From assembly GCA_030789695.1 (NCBI GenBank), contig CM061139.1, positions 202,465,641 to 202,529,640 of the forward strand: a stretch of 64,000 bases of DNA, in the 5' to 3' direction. A program made the position numbers and the translations under genes. Under the pieces are notes generated by a model. It was not told the DNA's origin. It saw only the letters and a list, made by a program, of their open reading frames with translations, and made no database searches. Of this stretch, positions 1 through 11,700 are shown one piece after another. Source of the DNA: Scilla litardierei (Eukaryota; Streptophyta; Magnoliopsida; Asparagales; Asparagaceae). Position 1 is the stretch's first letter. Each line of letters opens with the position of its first letter.

Positions 1-1489
1 AGTTCTGCAACATCCTTGTTATGTTGCCTCAGCCGACATCACATGTACTAAATTTGTATTTCTCCGTCCAAGATGGGTGTGCCAACAATTGTGACATCTC
101 CATAAATGTTGACATCGTTTGGGCTGAACATATGGACTTGTGATCTGTGATACAGATAAGAGGTTCTTTATTCCAGAAACATGTAGAACGTTTTAACGAT
201 ATGGACTTCAACATTCTTATCATTGTTTTAAGGAGTTATCATTATGTCTTCGATGTGCTTAATAAAGCTTTGTGTTATCTGCAATGATCACCACATGGTC
301 TACCTTATATAATGTTAAATTTGTGAGCTTCACTTTGTCGCCCGTCATATGGCTTGCAGCTTTCGAATCAACAATCCAATGTTTGTTGTAGTTAATGCTT
401 TTTCAATTTGTAGCTAACAATGTCTGACTTGTCTTTGTGTCACGTGACAAATATAGATCCTGATAGAGTGCTCATACTTCAAGATCAACGGTTGCACATG
501 TGACTAGGATGTCCTATTCTTCTTTACTATTTTCATAAGTGGGTGTCATAGCTGCATTTCCTTCGACTGATCTCTTTTTATACCAACAGTCCCTTGCAAA
601 GTGTCACTTCTTTCTGTAGTTGAAGTACTCACATGTTTTGCATTTATAAGTGCTAAAGGGAACTTCTTCTTTATAGCATTCCTAGAATGCTCCTCTTTTC
701 TAGTAGCTCCTCTTTGACTGTTCCTTTGATTTTTTTTCTTCTTTTGACTGGCTGAACATTGGGTAATTCTGCCTCCTTGATTGTTGATTTCTGCGTCCAC
801 TAAATAAGACATACTCATTTGGCTTCATGGAAAGCACAGTCATTTATTTATCTAAAGCTTCCTGATCAGCTAAGATATTTTCTAACTGTTACAAAGTAAG
901 TATGGCAACCCAAGTTTGGACAGATGTAATAATACTGGTATACTCGAGCCTTAATCCATAAGTTATTTTTCTTCTCATCCTTGCTTTGGAGATTTGGGAT
1001 CCGGGATCTAACTCCAAAATCTCTAGACAAAAAGATCTTACTTCTGTAAAATAATCCCTTATCGTCATATTTTCTTGCTTTAATGACACAAGTGCATCAA
1101 GCAGCCAAAATTTATTCTGTAAAATAATCCCTTATCGTCATATTAATAATCCCTTATCGTCATATTTTCTTTCTTCTTGCATTATTTTTCTTTTCTGAGA
1201 GAATCGAGCAGCCAAAATTTCCAAGCTTGTTTTGTTGTGGTGTCATACATGATGTGCTCCAACATTGCTTCTTTAATTGTAGTATTGATCGCAATCATGG
1301 CTTTGAGGACTTGATCTTCCATTTTCTGAGTGTAATGGCATCTGCTTCTACGGATGGAGTAGTCTCTTTCCCCGTGATAATGTCTGGTAAATCTAGGCTT
1401 TCAAGATAGGACTCAATACACGCCTTCTAGGTGCTATAATTTTACTCATTTAATTTTTTAATACTGCTGACGGGGTTGAATTCCGTCAT
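1..1489 (-). pseudogene. Copia gag and protease remnants
   Basis: From an ATG at 1489 the minus strand shows a typical copia gag start with NYST and CIESYLES-like words, then after a frameshift a stretch ending in AWKFWLLDSL (about 1320-1200), then MTIRDYFTEVRSFC-like gag at 1089-889. A broken zinc knuckle (CKTC ... HFARDC, with an internal stop) lies near 650-560. A protease-like block follows at about 420-1: HWIVDS then SHMTGDK, where the usual DSGA is DSKA, and a later DVTIVGTPILDG-like segment. At least four stops and several frameshifts are present, so no product is expected. Family membership is firm from the order gag, knuckle, protease; the copia lineage is not assigned. Confidence 0.8.
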
Positions 1490-1638
1490 GGTGACTTAAT
1501 ATGAACCCAATCAATACTAAGTAAGCTTGGTCCCAGACCAACTAGCTTCACAATCCCCAGGCTGTACACGTGCAGTTGCTCCTTAAGTGGAAGAAACAGG
1601 ATCCATGCACCTTCAGCAATCCGATCCCAAAGCGGTTA

Positions 1639-1650
1639 GCATTGATACCA
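1639..1650 (-). other. Primer binding site of copia G
   Basis: The minus strand reads TGGTATCAATGC three bases inside the LTR. The first eight bases match the complement of the initiator Met-tRNA 3' end (TGGTATCAGAGC), the usual plant copia primer. Position and match fix the orientation of the element. Confidence 0.75.
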
Positions 1651-1653
1651 GAT

Positions 1654-2053
1654 TGTTAAATACTAAATATAACTTTTTTAGAATGCAACATGTACACCAC
1701 TCCTCTTTCACATACTTGCACACTACATTTACACACACAATTAATAATTACATGCACCATTTAACATATACACACTTCTCAACACACCATACTCACAACA
1801 CAACAACCACACCACAACTTATTTACACACTACAGCACACACTACAACAACGAACCAATGCCCAACACCCACCCACCCACCCACCCACCCACCCACCATA
1901 CAACAACACAGCAAAACAACCCACATGCCTAATTATAGACATCTTAAGTCGGTGTGCTTTGGGGTTCTAGATGCAAGATAAATTGTTTGGGGTCTTCTAG
2001 AGTTTCTAGAGTTTGGGCTCAATTTGGGCTCAAATATTGGGCTACTCTTAACA
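1654..2053 (-). repeat. 5' LTR of copia G
   Basis: On the minus strand the segment starts TGTTA at 2053 and ends TAACA at 1654, a perfect 5-bp terminal inverted repeat of exactly 400 bp. A tRNA-Met-type primer site follows immediately. The LTR contains a run of ACCC units (about 1866-1899 on the plus strand) and many CA-rich words. The second LTR is not in the window, so neither age nor target-site duplication can be judged. Confidence 0.8.
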
Positions 2054-2710
2054 ATGGTCAAAGATGACTACTGTCACATATAAAAGCAATATAATGAAAG
2101 TGTGCCACTCATGCAAAGAAAGGTCTGAAATCCCCATTGCAAAAAATTATTATTATGTATTTCAATAATAATTAGTGCTTCCACCATGTATCTCTCTCCA
2201 GTGTCAATCTCGGGTTCCTGCAAACTCGCTTAATTTCCACTCGGCCAAAAGTAGTTCGGCCACGAGATCTTAAAGAACAAAAAAAACTACCACTGCCATT
2301 GAGCATTAAACTTAATGTGTGATGTGTATGCTTAGATCATTTGTATGCTTACATTCTTATGTAGGCATGTGATGTGCTTTAAACGCAGGGCAGATGAAAT
2401 TAGAGATGAAAAATAAATCAGGATGGTTATTATTTCTGCACAAAGGATACCATGCATGGAACCCGCAAAAAGAAACTGTTAAAAAATTTGATGATTTAAC
2501 GGAGTTAATAACCTTACGCAGCTTGTAGTTAAAGGAATCAAGAAATGTAACCTTGTTATTATAATCATAATTATAGTAGTTATACAGTTATAAATTAACA
2601 TATACACAACAGCAATATCGGTAATCAATATACATCAGGCAAATGTCATACTATGATAAATTAACCAAACAATTGCCAGTATCAACTTAATGTATTTATA
2701 TTTTTCATAC
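2054..2710 (-). other. Intron or 3' flank of the NDB2-like gene
   Basis: This is AT-rich DNA between the last visible exon (donor GT at 2710-2709) and the copia G LTR. I looked for the next expected exon, which should begin the EF-hand region of this family, and did not find it. The stretch is either the start of a long intron that copia G entered, or flanking DNA of a truncated gene. Confidence 0.5.
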
Positions 2711-5700
2711 CATGACTTTCCGTTGGTTTATGGTACCACAATCACCAAGTGCATACACATCATCACATCCAAGTACTCTGAGCCATTCATCCGTTGCCAA
2801 AACACGCCTACCAGCCTGAATACAAGGAAAAATATTATAATAATTAAAAAGATTTATACTGTTTAATTTGCATTAGCCGAACAGCCAGAAAACTAAAAAA
2901 CGGAAATGATAAACTGAAACATCTGTCTTGATACCTGGCCAATTTCTTTCATGAAATCCATTATAATAGGACGGGTACCAATGCCAGTAGACCAGACGGC
3001 CATGCCATAAGGCACAGAAATTTCTCCTGTGGCCGAATTTGTCATTGTGATCGCCTTATCAGACACCTTCACAACTCGGAAATTTGTTTTTACATCAATG
3101 CCATCTCTCTGAAACTTTTCTTCAGCAAATTGAGTAATCCTCTTGTCAAACCTAGAAAATAAGCCATATGGGAAATTAAGACGAGCACAATGAGAGATAG
3201 AGATATTGCACTGCATGACAAAACAATTTATGGACATTACATCAGAATTCTTTCTTGGCCATGATAAGATAATGCAGAATATATTTTATATTAATCTAAT
3301 CATGTACAGTTGAGAACATTTATTTTTTTAGCAAGTAAACCATCCTCCGAATAATATTTTTGTTAAGCTTCAAACTTCAACAGAAGAAAATGTCAACTGA
3401 TATAACAATATCAAAAATAAGATGCTTCTTAAACAAAGTACTTACATTGTCAAAATATGTTCACCGGCCTCAATCAGTGATATTTTCACTAGATCTCGAA
3501 TATCAGGATAAAGTTTAGACAAATCTTCAGAAACAAAATCATGGAGCTCAGCGGCAAATTCTACACCAGTTGGACCTCCTCCAATAATAATAAAATGTAG
3601 AGCTTTTCTCCTCTCTTCCTCACTAAGGTTAGGAAGAGCTGCCTTTTCAAAGCAATTCATCACACTTCTCCGGATCTTCTGAGCATCCTCTACTTCCTGC
3701 ACAAACCATTTAGTAAGCTGAAGAACTATCATAAAACTGAAAGTAGATGGGCATAGCTAAGCATAACAGCATCAATTACGCCTAACCAGTAACATCAGTG
3801 AGTACTAAATCAAATCTAGAGACTAGGAAGTATTCATATCTGGTATAAAAAAGTTAAGGTAGTGATAACAAACATATTTTGTGTATATAACACAAAATAT
3901 TAAAATGCAGCAGTATTCTTATTTCGTCAGCAAAATGTAGGGGTTCACCTTTAGAAAATGACAATTCTCCGTCACACCAGGGGTGTTGAATGTATTTGAC
4001 CTAGCTCCAATTGCAACCACCAAGTAGTCATAATCTACTTCAAATTCACCATTACCATCTAAATTCGTCCCTATATTAGATCGACAGTGGATCTTCTTGT
4101 TTTTTGGATCAATCTTAAAGCATTCGGCTTCCCAGAATCTGATCTCCCCTTTTTTCTGCAAAACAATGATACATAAATTTGTTATATTCACTATTTAAAT
4201 GAATTTTTATACAGAAATTATCAACCACAAATATTTGCAGAACAAGTAACAATATAATCATGGGATATCAGTCAAATTGAGACTCGAAGAAAAATCTAAT
4301 CTCATTACTCTCACATTAAACCTTGAGAAATGAATTTCTCAAACAACTTACAAATTCAATTTGTATTAAATTGGTGCAACGGCCATATCTCAAAATAAAC
4401 TGGCATATCTACTATGCTTTGTTGATAGCATTACTTGAAATTTTTTACTTGAGACTCTTGAATATCTTCAATATTTTTTATCTGATCTAGGTACAATGGA
4501 TCAACGGATTATGTTTTCGATGGGAAAATAAGCATACCTTTTTAATGATGTTACGGATTGGTTCAACAATGCTGCGTGGTTCCACCGTTCCACATGTGAC
4601 ACTTGGTAACAAAGGGGTAAATGCAAAATAGTTACGAGGTGATACCACCTGTACATCATACAAAGAACTATCTAGATTTTTCAAGAAACTTGTTCCAGCC
4701 CAACCAGTTCCAAGAATTACAATTTTCTTTTTGGCAACTGCTTGAGATGATTCAAACCCACCGTCTGACTTGGAATCAGCATATGCAACAAGTCCTCCTC
4801 CACTGCAGAAGAATGCATGAAATTTTAGCCAGGAAGATAGATACAAAATTATGCACCATATAAAATTAATTTACTTGAGATTTTGATATGAAATGATATT
4901 ACAATTTATTTTAAAATAAGGGATATCTTTATATCAAGAATAAATTCGTTCAGTTTTTCGTGTGTGCGCGTGCGCCATTGCCCAAGGATCACTTGGCTAC
5001 AGGAGGGAGATTCCAACACTGTCCTTTTTCCATAAAGGGCTAATGGAAGAAGAAGCAACTACGTTATCCACTTTCTGATCTATGGTGACAAATTGTCGAT
5101 GGAAACCAATATTTTTTGGCAAAAGAACTTTAGATGGGAACAGGAGTTAATCATGTGGCCTTCACCAACCTATAAATGAAGATCCATTCTTGATGATTTC
5201 AATCCATAATCCAACTTCAACTGTTTGAACAATTTTTACCGAAGTCCTGGACAATTGGCCTGGTAAAAACATTGCCAAACATGTGGAGCATGAGCATACG
5301 TCATCATACCCTTGATAGTATTGCACACGCTCAAAAGTTAGTTCATTGATGGAGCATTAATCAGCATAAAGTCTTCCTCATGAATCTTGAAGTCAGAATG
5401 CATATGACATTATCATATGGGATTGTGATTTAAACATTATGTGAGCGATAATCGATATGAGGGAAAGGGTTTGTCAATAAGTAGGTTATTAGATTGGTCT
5501 TTATCGCAGCCAAGTAGTACATTTAAAGGTATTAATGAATTTCCATGCAAAAGAAGAGAACTTCGATAGGGTGTTTGCCCTCTCTCCCATCTTTTTTTCC
5601 TTGTGGTGAACATTTTTTTTTTTTTTTTTTGGGGGGGGGGGGGGGGGTCACGAAAATGATGGATGGATGACAGTGGTATGTTCTACTACAATCAACCATG

Positions 5701-8700
5701 GCTTCTTTATTCAATTAAAGTGATAGTATGGTAAAGAAATTAACAAGTGGGTTTAGTATAAAATTAAAGGATGAATATGTTGTTAAATATGTTTGGACTC
5801 ATGACGCAAACATAGTTAAACCTTTTGAGCCAGTATTGGTTTTAAGCATATTAATCACATCCATCTAAGTTCTAGGCTTAGTTCCTTCTAATGGGCCTAT
5901 TGCTCTTACAAATTGATATCAGAGCACATGGTTCGGTATGTATTTATCAAGAATGTCTGTTTGATTGCTTCAAGATTTTGTTTGTGCATATATTTACTTT
6001 GAAACTTGTTGGCACGTGATTATGCTAGAGGTAAAGCTTGGATGCCTCACAATCTGTTATAAATATTATCACACTTTAATGGCGGATGCATCTTATTCGT
6101 CGCATGATAGCGTGATTCTGTTTGTATGTAAAGCTCGCATGTTATCATGATCGTACTTTGGATGCGATTTGATTCGTTTACGAAGTTTTGATGACATATT
6201 ATCTCCTTCGGTTGGGCTCGAGTGGATATGAACCTAAGTAAAGATTTGTTAGTGGTAATGTCTCGCATGATTCTGCATAACTAAAGTGATAGTATGACAA
6301 AGAAATTAGAGAGTAAATTTAGTCTTATGTCCTTTAAATTAAAGGATGGATATGTTGTTAAATATGTTTGGACTCATGACTCAAACATGGTTAACCCTTT
6401 TGAGTGAATACTAGTATCAATCAAATTAAAAACACCCATCCATATCAACAAGTCTAATTTCTTCTGATAGGCATACCTGCTCTTATAGAAGACCTTTACC
6501 ATCAAGAGGATGCTCCATTGCTTTGACACCTAAATTAGGCATTAATTTTCATCAAAGTAAACTATTTCTATCTCTGTGAGTGGTTCAGAAGCTTATGCTC
6601 GTGAAAATCCTCAACTTAATAATTGAGGCATTCCCCATTTTTATGTCCAAGTCTTCCCATCTAATTAGCAAGGCCAAAGAGAAAATTGGATTATCCTTTG
6701 TGATAAAATTAGATCAAGGTTGCCAGACTAGACAGAGATATTCGGAACAAAGAACGACAAAAATTATTTCAACCATATCTAACCTTCCACGTTTAATTAT
6801 CATTATATGAACTCCTAACTTCAGTCATCCATTGCATTGACTACATCCACAGACCTAATGATTGAGCCCAAATTAAGCCACTATTGCTAGGATATGCTTA
6901 CCTGGACTGAGAATTTAGATTATTCTTTGCTATGCAACTTTCCATTTGCTTTCCAGAGATTCCGTTTCTTCCAATGGAGCCAAACAATCTTGCCTACAAA
7001 CTATATCCCCTTGCTCCTATTCCTTCATTAAAGATAATGATACCAAGAACCACCATCTATAAATCAATGTACTTGCCCACTTAAAATGATAAAATACCAT
7101 CAACATGTAATAACACTATATTTCTATTTGGGCGGAGAAGTGATTTGAAAGTTTATTACCTAGAATTAGGATCCATGCTACTCCATTGTGGTTTAATACC
7201 TTCGTACAAGTGATAATGGTGGTTTCATTTTTCTATCGTCCAATCTTGCTTGTTAGTTAAGCACATGTATTGTTCTATCTCCTTTTCTTTGATTGAGAGA
7301 GATAAGATGCAAGCCAGGTGAACTTACTTTGGAAAGAAGGTTATGGACATTTATCTCCCTGAGTAGAAACACATCTTCAAATGGTTACTGGGTCAAAAGT
7401 TACTAATTTGAGAATAATAGATATTTCTTTATCCAACCTTCCTACTTAATCTGTTGTTATATGAGCCACCAAATTAGGTCATATGTTGCCTTGATTGGAT
7501 TTATAGATACTTCCTTTGGAGAGGAGATTATGAAGCAAGTAAAGTATATCCATCCACCTTCCAAGGTGGAGTTGCGGTTGACAAAGTAAAAAGTTTGCTA
7601 GGATAGAGGTTACTAATGTGACAGAATAGCACATCTAATGGTTTCCTATTTTAAAGGCCATGGAGTTATGCAGGCCTCAATAACAAGCCTCAATAACACA
7701 TTCTTTTCTAGTGGAAAATCCTATTCAAATTGATGAAAGTTCTTTGTCGTAACATTGATGATATATCGACGACTTTAAAAAAGTCAAATTTTGCAAAGAT
7801 AAATGGTGCTTTCACCACCACTTGACAAGAATTGCCCCCACCCGTTTACTTCTTCCTTAGAACCCTAATGACGTGTTAACCAGTAACCGAAGAATTGCAT
7901 GATCTTATTAACCTACATAACATCTATAAACTACATTCCCCTCCAAAGGGCCCAATAATATATTATCAGCAAAAAACCCTCATGATTCTTCTAAATCAAG
8001 TCAACGTATCAATGGCTTAACCCCAAAGAAGTTAGACCATTTGAGGCAAATCTCGTATGGGAAGCTAAGATCTCTCGGGAGGTTGCGCTTATTTCACATG
8101 ATACATCTTAATAAACCAAAAAAAACTGTTAGTCAAAGAATGTCAGCCAACATAATAGGGTAAATTCCAGTCAATAAGAACATGTTAGACAATTCAACTT
8201 GTGCTAGATGCCAACAAAATATAGAGATCACCTTTCCTTCTCATATATTGACTCGATATATTTTGATGATATCTTAACAGTGAAAAGATTCAAAATATCA
8301 ACCACTCCAACTACTCTGAGGGTTATTTGGCATTACTTTTACTTTTTGAAAAACAATACCAATATTGCGCTTGTTGCCAAAAAAAATATGCCTCTCAAGT
8401 TAAATTCCACCCACGTAGCCAGATCAATCATTTTTATAAAATCATCTTTAAAGTTCTTGCCAACCAACTCCAAGCTAACATTAATGTTCTCATTTACACA
8501 ACCCAATCCACTTCCACCACAGATAGGCAATTTCTTAATAGCATCACATGTGTCTAAAAAATTATTGGTGTAGCTACCTTGTAGAAATGACGGACATACT
8601 CATCAAGCTTGATTTTGAAAAGGTTTTTGACTCAATGGGATAGCCAATCATTATTGAGCTCCTAAAAGCTAGAGGTTTTGGCTCGAAATGGGTGCAATGG

Positions 8701-11700
8701 AATTGCGCTTGCTTGATTTCCTCTTCATTTGCACTAATTAGTGGCACCATATGGCCATACATTCAATGTAGAAGGGGCTTTTGTCAATGAGATCCACTTT
8801 CTCTATATTTATTCATTCTTATCATCGATGTGCCCACTAAAATACATCAAAATGCCAGTCTTAATGGAATAGTGAAAAAAAATTAACGCTATCTTATAGC
8901 CCAATATGCTTATCACCTTTACCATGCGAATGATACATGTATCCTGGCTCCATGTGATCATGCCTCTTTGCTCTATCTCAACTTAATTCTCCACTCATTT
9001 GAATTGATCTTTGACCTCAAAATTACCTTCAGCAAGTCTGCAGTGTACAATCTTAGCAAAAAGCTAGCTATAGGATTAAATGGCTGCTTCTATTTTAAAT
9101 TACCACTTTGGTGATTTCCCTTTCAACTACTGACCCTACTTTGCTTGGCACCCTTTGCTTAATCGAAAAATGGACTTGTCACTTGGAATGAATTTTCATT
9201 ATCATATAGGAAAAGACTCGTCGTTGTCAATGTAATACAAATTTCTCTTCTGCTATAATATGCATCCTTCTACCATCCCCAGAGCTAGATCATCTCCTAT
9301 ATTCATCACATTCATTGAGGTTCCCTTTGTAATGCAACATTTTCCAACTCGCAAAATGGTGGCAGTGTCTTCTATTCGGATATTCATTTCCATGGTCTTG
9401 CCTCGTCATATTCAATTATTACCGTAGTAACGATGCTACCTTGACATCTCTCATTCCTTCATGTATATGCCCCGTGTTGGTGATGGGTTCATAAAGCGTT
9501 CTCCACCATCCATCTTCAAGTTGAAGTTGATGATGGTAAGACTACCCTGCTGCGAATTAACTAAAACACCAACTAGAAGATTAACCCTCAGTTGAAGTTA
9601 CGATCAACTACCCTATTTTGGACTGATTATTGGACCAGTTATTGGATTAGCCCTCAAAGTTGAAGTTGGTAACGGTCCCACTACCAAATTTTGGTCTGAC
9701 TAGTGGACTTGCTCTCAAAGTCTAACCATAAAATTCCCTGTTCTGTACTTCCATGCAAACGGTCAACTGACCACCGTAAACTCTCACTTAAGCCTGGACG
9801 TGTAAATGCCCAACTCAGTCACCATTACAACATACACATCTGTACTGCAAGAGTACTAATGCATTCTAATCTTAATTTCATGACATTAACCATCTCAACA
9901 TAATTAATGATCAAAAATATGAAGATTAGCTAAGATTGGTAATTTCACTGAGGCAAAACTTATTGCTTAACTGGCAAGTCAGAATAAACTCCTCACAAAT
10001 CACTACTTGTGTTAAATAGAAACAAGCATAGCCACATGTATCCTCAGCTCATGTGACGACAAAATGGTTGACCACTTGCCCTTGCTTGCCCATAATCATT
10101 TCAAGGTTGGTAGCCCCGCATCAACAAACTACATATCACTTCCACCCCCAGATCAACTCTTGACTTGTGGTGTCCATGGCAAGACACTAATATTCCCGTG
10201 CAGAACTGCAACAAATGGGACTATGCTATGGCTGCTATGGTTGGAGCATTACTGTCTTCAACCAAGGTTGCATCTAAAGCTAACTACTAGATTCAGTTCT
10301 AGGTTCAACGTATCCTGACACCTAAATGTTGGACGTCAATTTCCAATTAGCCACCTTGTGATTCTTTAACCCACTCTGCTGCACTCTCTCCCTTTTGTAT
10401 TCTCTCTTGTTATTTTTATTATGCAAGAAATATGAGTGTGTTCTTGTCCGTGAGACTCACCATATTCCTTAAAAAATCTAGGAGTTATGTCTCTTATATA
10501 AATAATAACCTATTTGGTCATTACCCATGGACATAGGAGGCTTAAGCGACAAAACATCCAAATCTCTAATATGTAATCCCTTGGACCTTGGTCTAGCAAC
10601 AGATTATGTCTAGATAATTGGATATCAAAGTCTCCAATCTTGACCTTGGGTTCAATATACGGGTGAAAACCGGGTTAGGATGGGTCGGGTTCAGGTCGAG
10701 TCGGGTTTGACCTGATTCGGATGTGTGTAAACCCGAACTTAATCTGGAGTGAATTAGGCTTAAGGTTTTAAAACACATACCCGATCCGGATATAATCCGG
10801 ATCACCAATACTCAACCCACTTTATCTGACGGGTCAGGATAGTCGAGTTGAGGTTTAAAGTGAAAACAAAAATTTAAAAAAAACCAGATGAGAGAATCAA
10901 ACCCCCACCATCCATTATGTAAACAACCGCAATAACCATTAGCGCTTACAACCTTCGGTGAGACTAAGTATTTTATATAAAATTAATTAATATTTTAAAC
11001 CCCCCACACTCCAATAAGAATGGAACCCTTGCTGCACATGTTACGAGAACTGTACTAACCAATAAGAAAAATGAGGCTTATGTATGTATTTTATACACAC
11101 ACCCACACATCTAGTTTTTTGGATATGCAAATTTTATACACCCGCCCACACCCACCAATAAGAAAAATGAGGCTTTATTATTATTATTTGCAAATTTTTT
11201 GAATGAGGTTATTTACATATTATAAAACCACAAAATCCCTAATATAGAGGAACCATAGGGGGATTTAAACCTCAATTCTCATTGCAAAAAATTCTATTGT
11301 TACATAATCGTTGAATTTCTAATAATCGTTAACTTGGTTTTTATGGTATGATCATTAATTATGTGTAGATCAATCCCCAAAAAAATTAAACAGACAAAAA
11401 AATGAAAATGACTGTCATCAAAGGAATTTTTCCTACGTTGGCAGCACATTTTTGATTTCATATATATAAAGAAAACTAAATATATGCTATCAACGTATGA
11501 AATTTTTTACAATGTCACAACATAAAAAACTCATTTTCCATGATTTTTTCAAAATTATTTTTTCGAGATTGTTATACAAATTCTAAAACTCAAAACCCCT
11601 AAATACAAGAAGTCCAGGGATTTGACTTTCGATACACTCGTTTAAAAAGTTCTATTGATCTAAACCATTGAATTTGTAATAATCAAATTGAATGTCAAAT

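Larger units (their letters stand above)
1..2053 (-). mobile_element. Partial Ty1/copia element G, 5' part, minus strand
   Basis: Read on the minus strand, this stretch starts with a 400-bp LTR (2053 down to 1654), then a tRNA-Met-type primer site, then decayed gag and protease coding sequence that leaves the window at base 1. The 3' LTR is outside the window. Many stops and frameshifts show an old, dead copy. It lies next to the NDB2-like gene on the same strand, downstream of its last visible exon, so it may sit in an intron or may have truncated the gene. Confidence 0.85.

Noticed and set aside
1587..1970. A 127-codon frame rich in His/Thr in the copia G LTR
   Set aside because: It arises from CA- and ACCC-rich repeats inside a non-coding LTR on the opposite strand.
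10064..10318. An 84-codon plus-strand frame in NDB2 intron 1
   Set aside because: No recognised motif or splice context; length is within chance for this composition.
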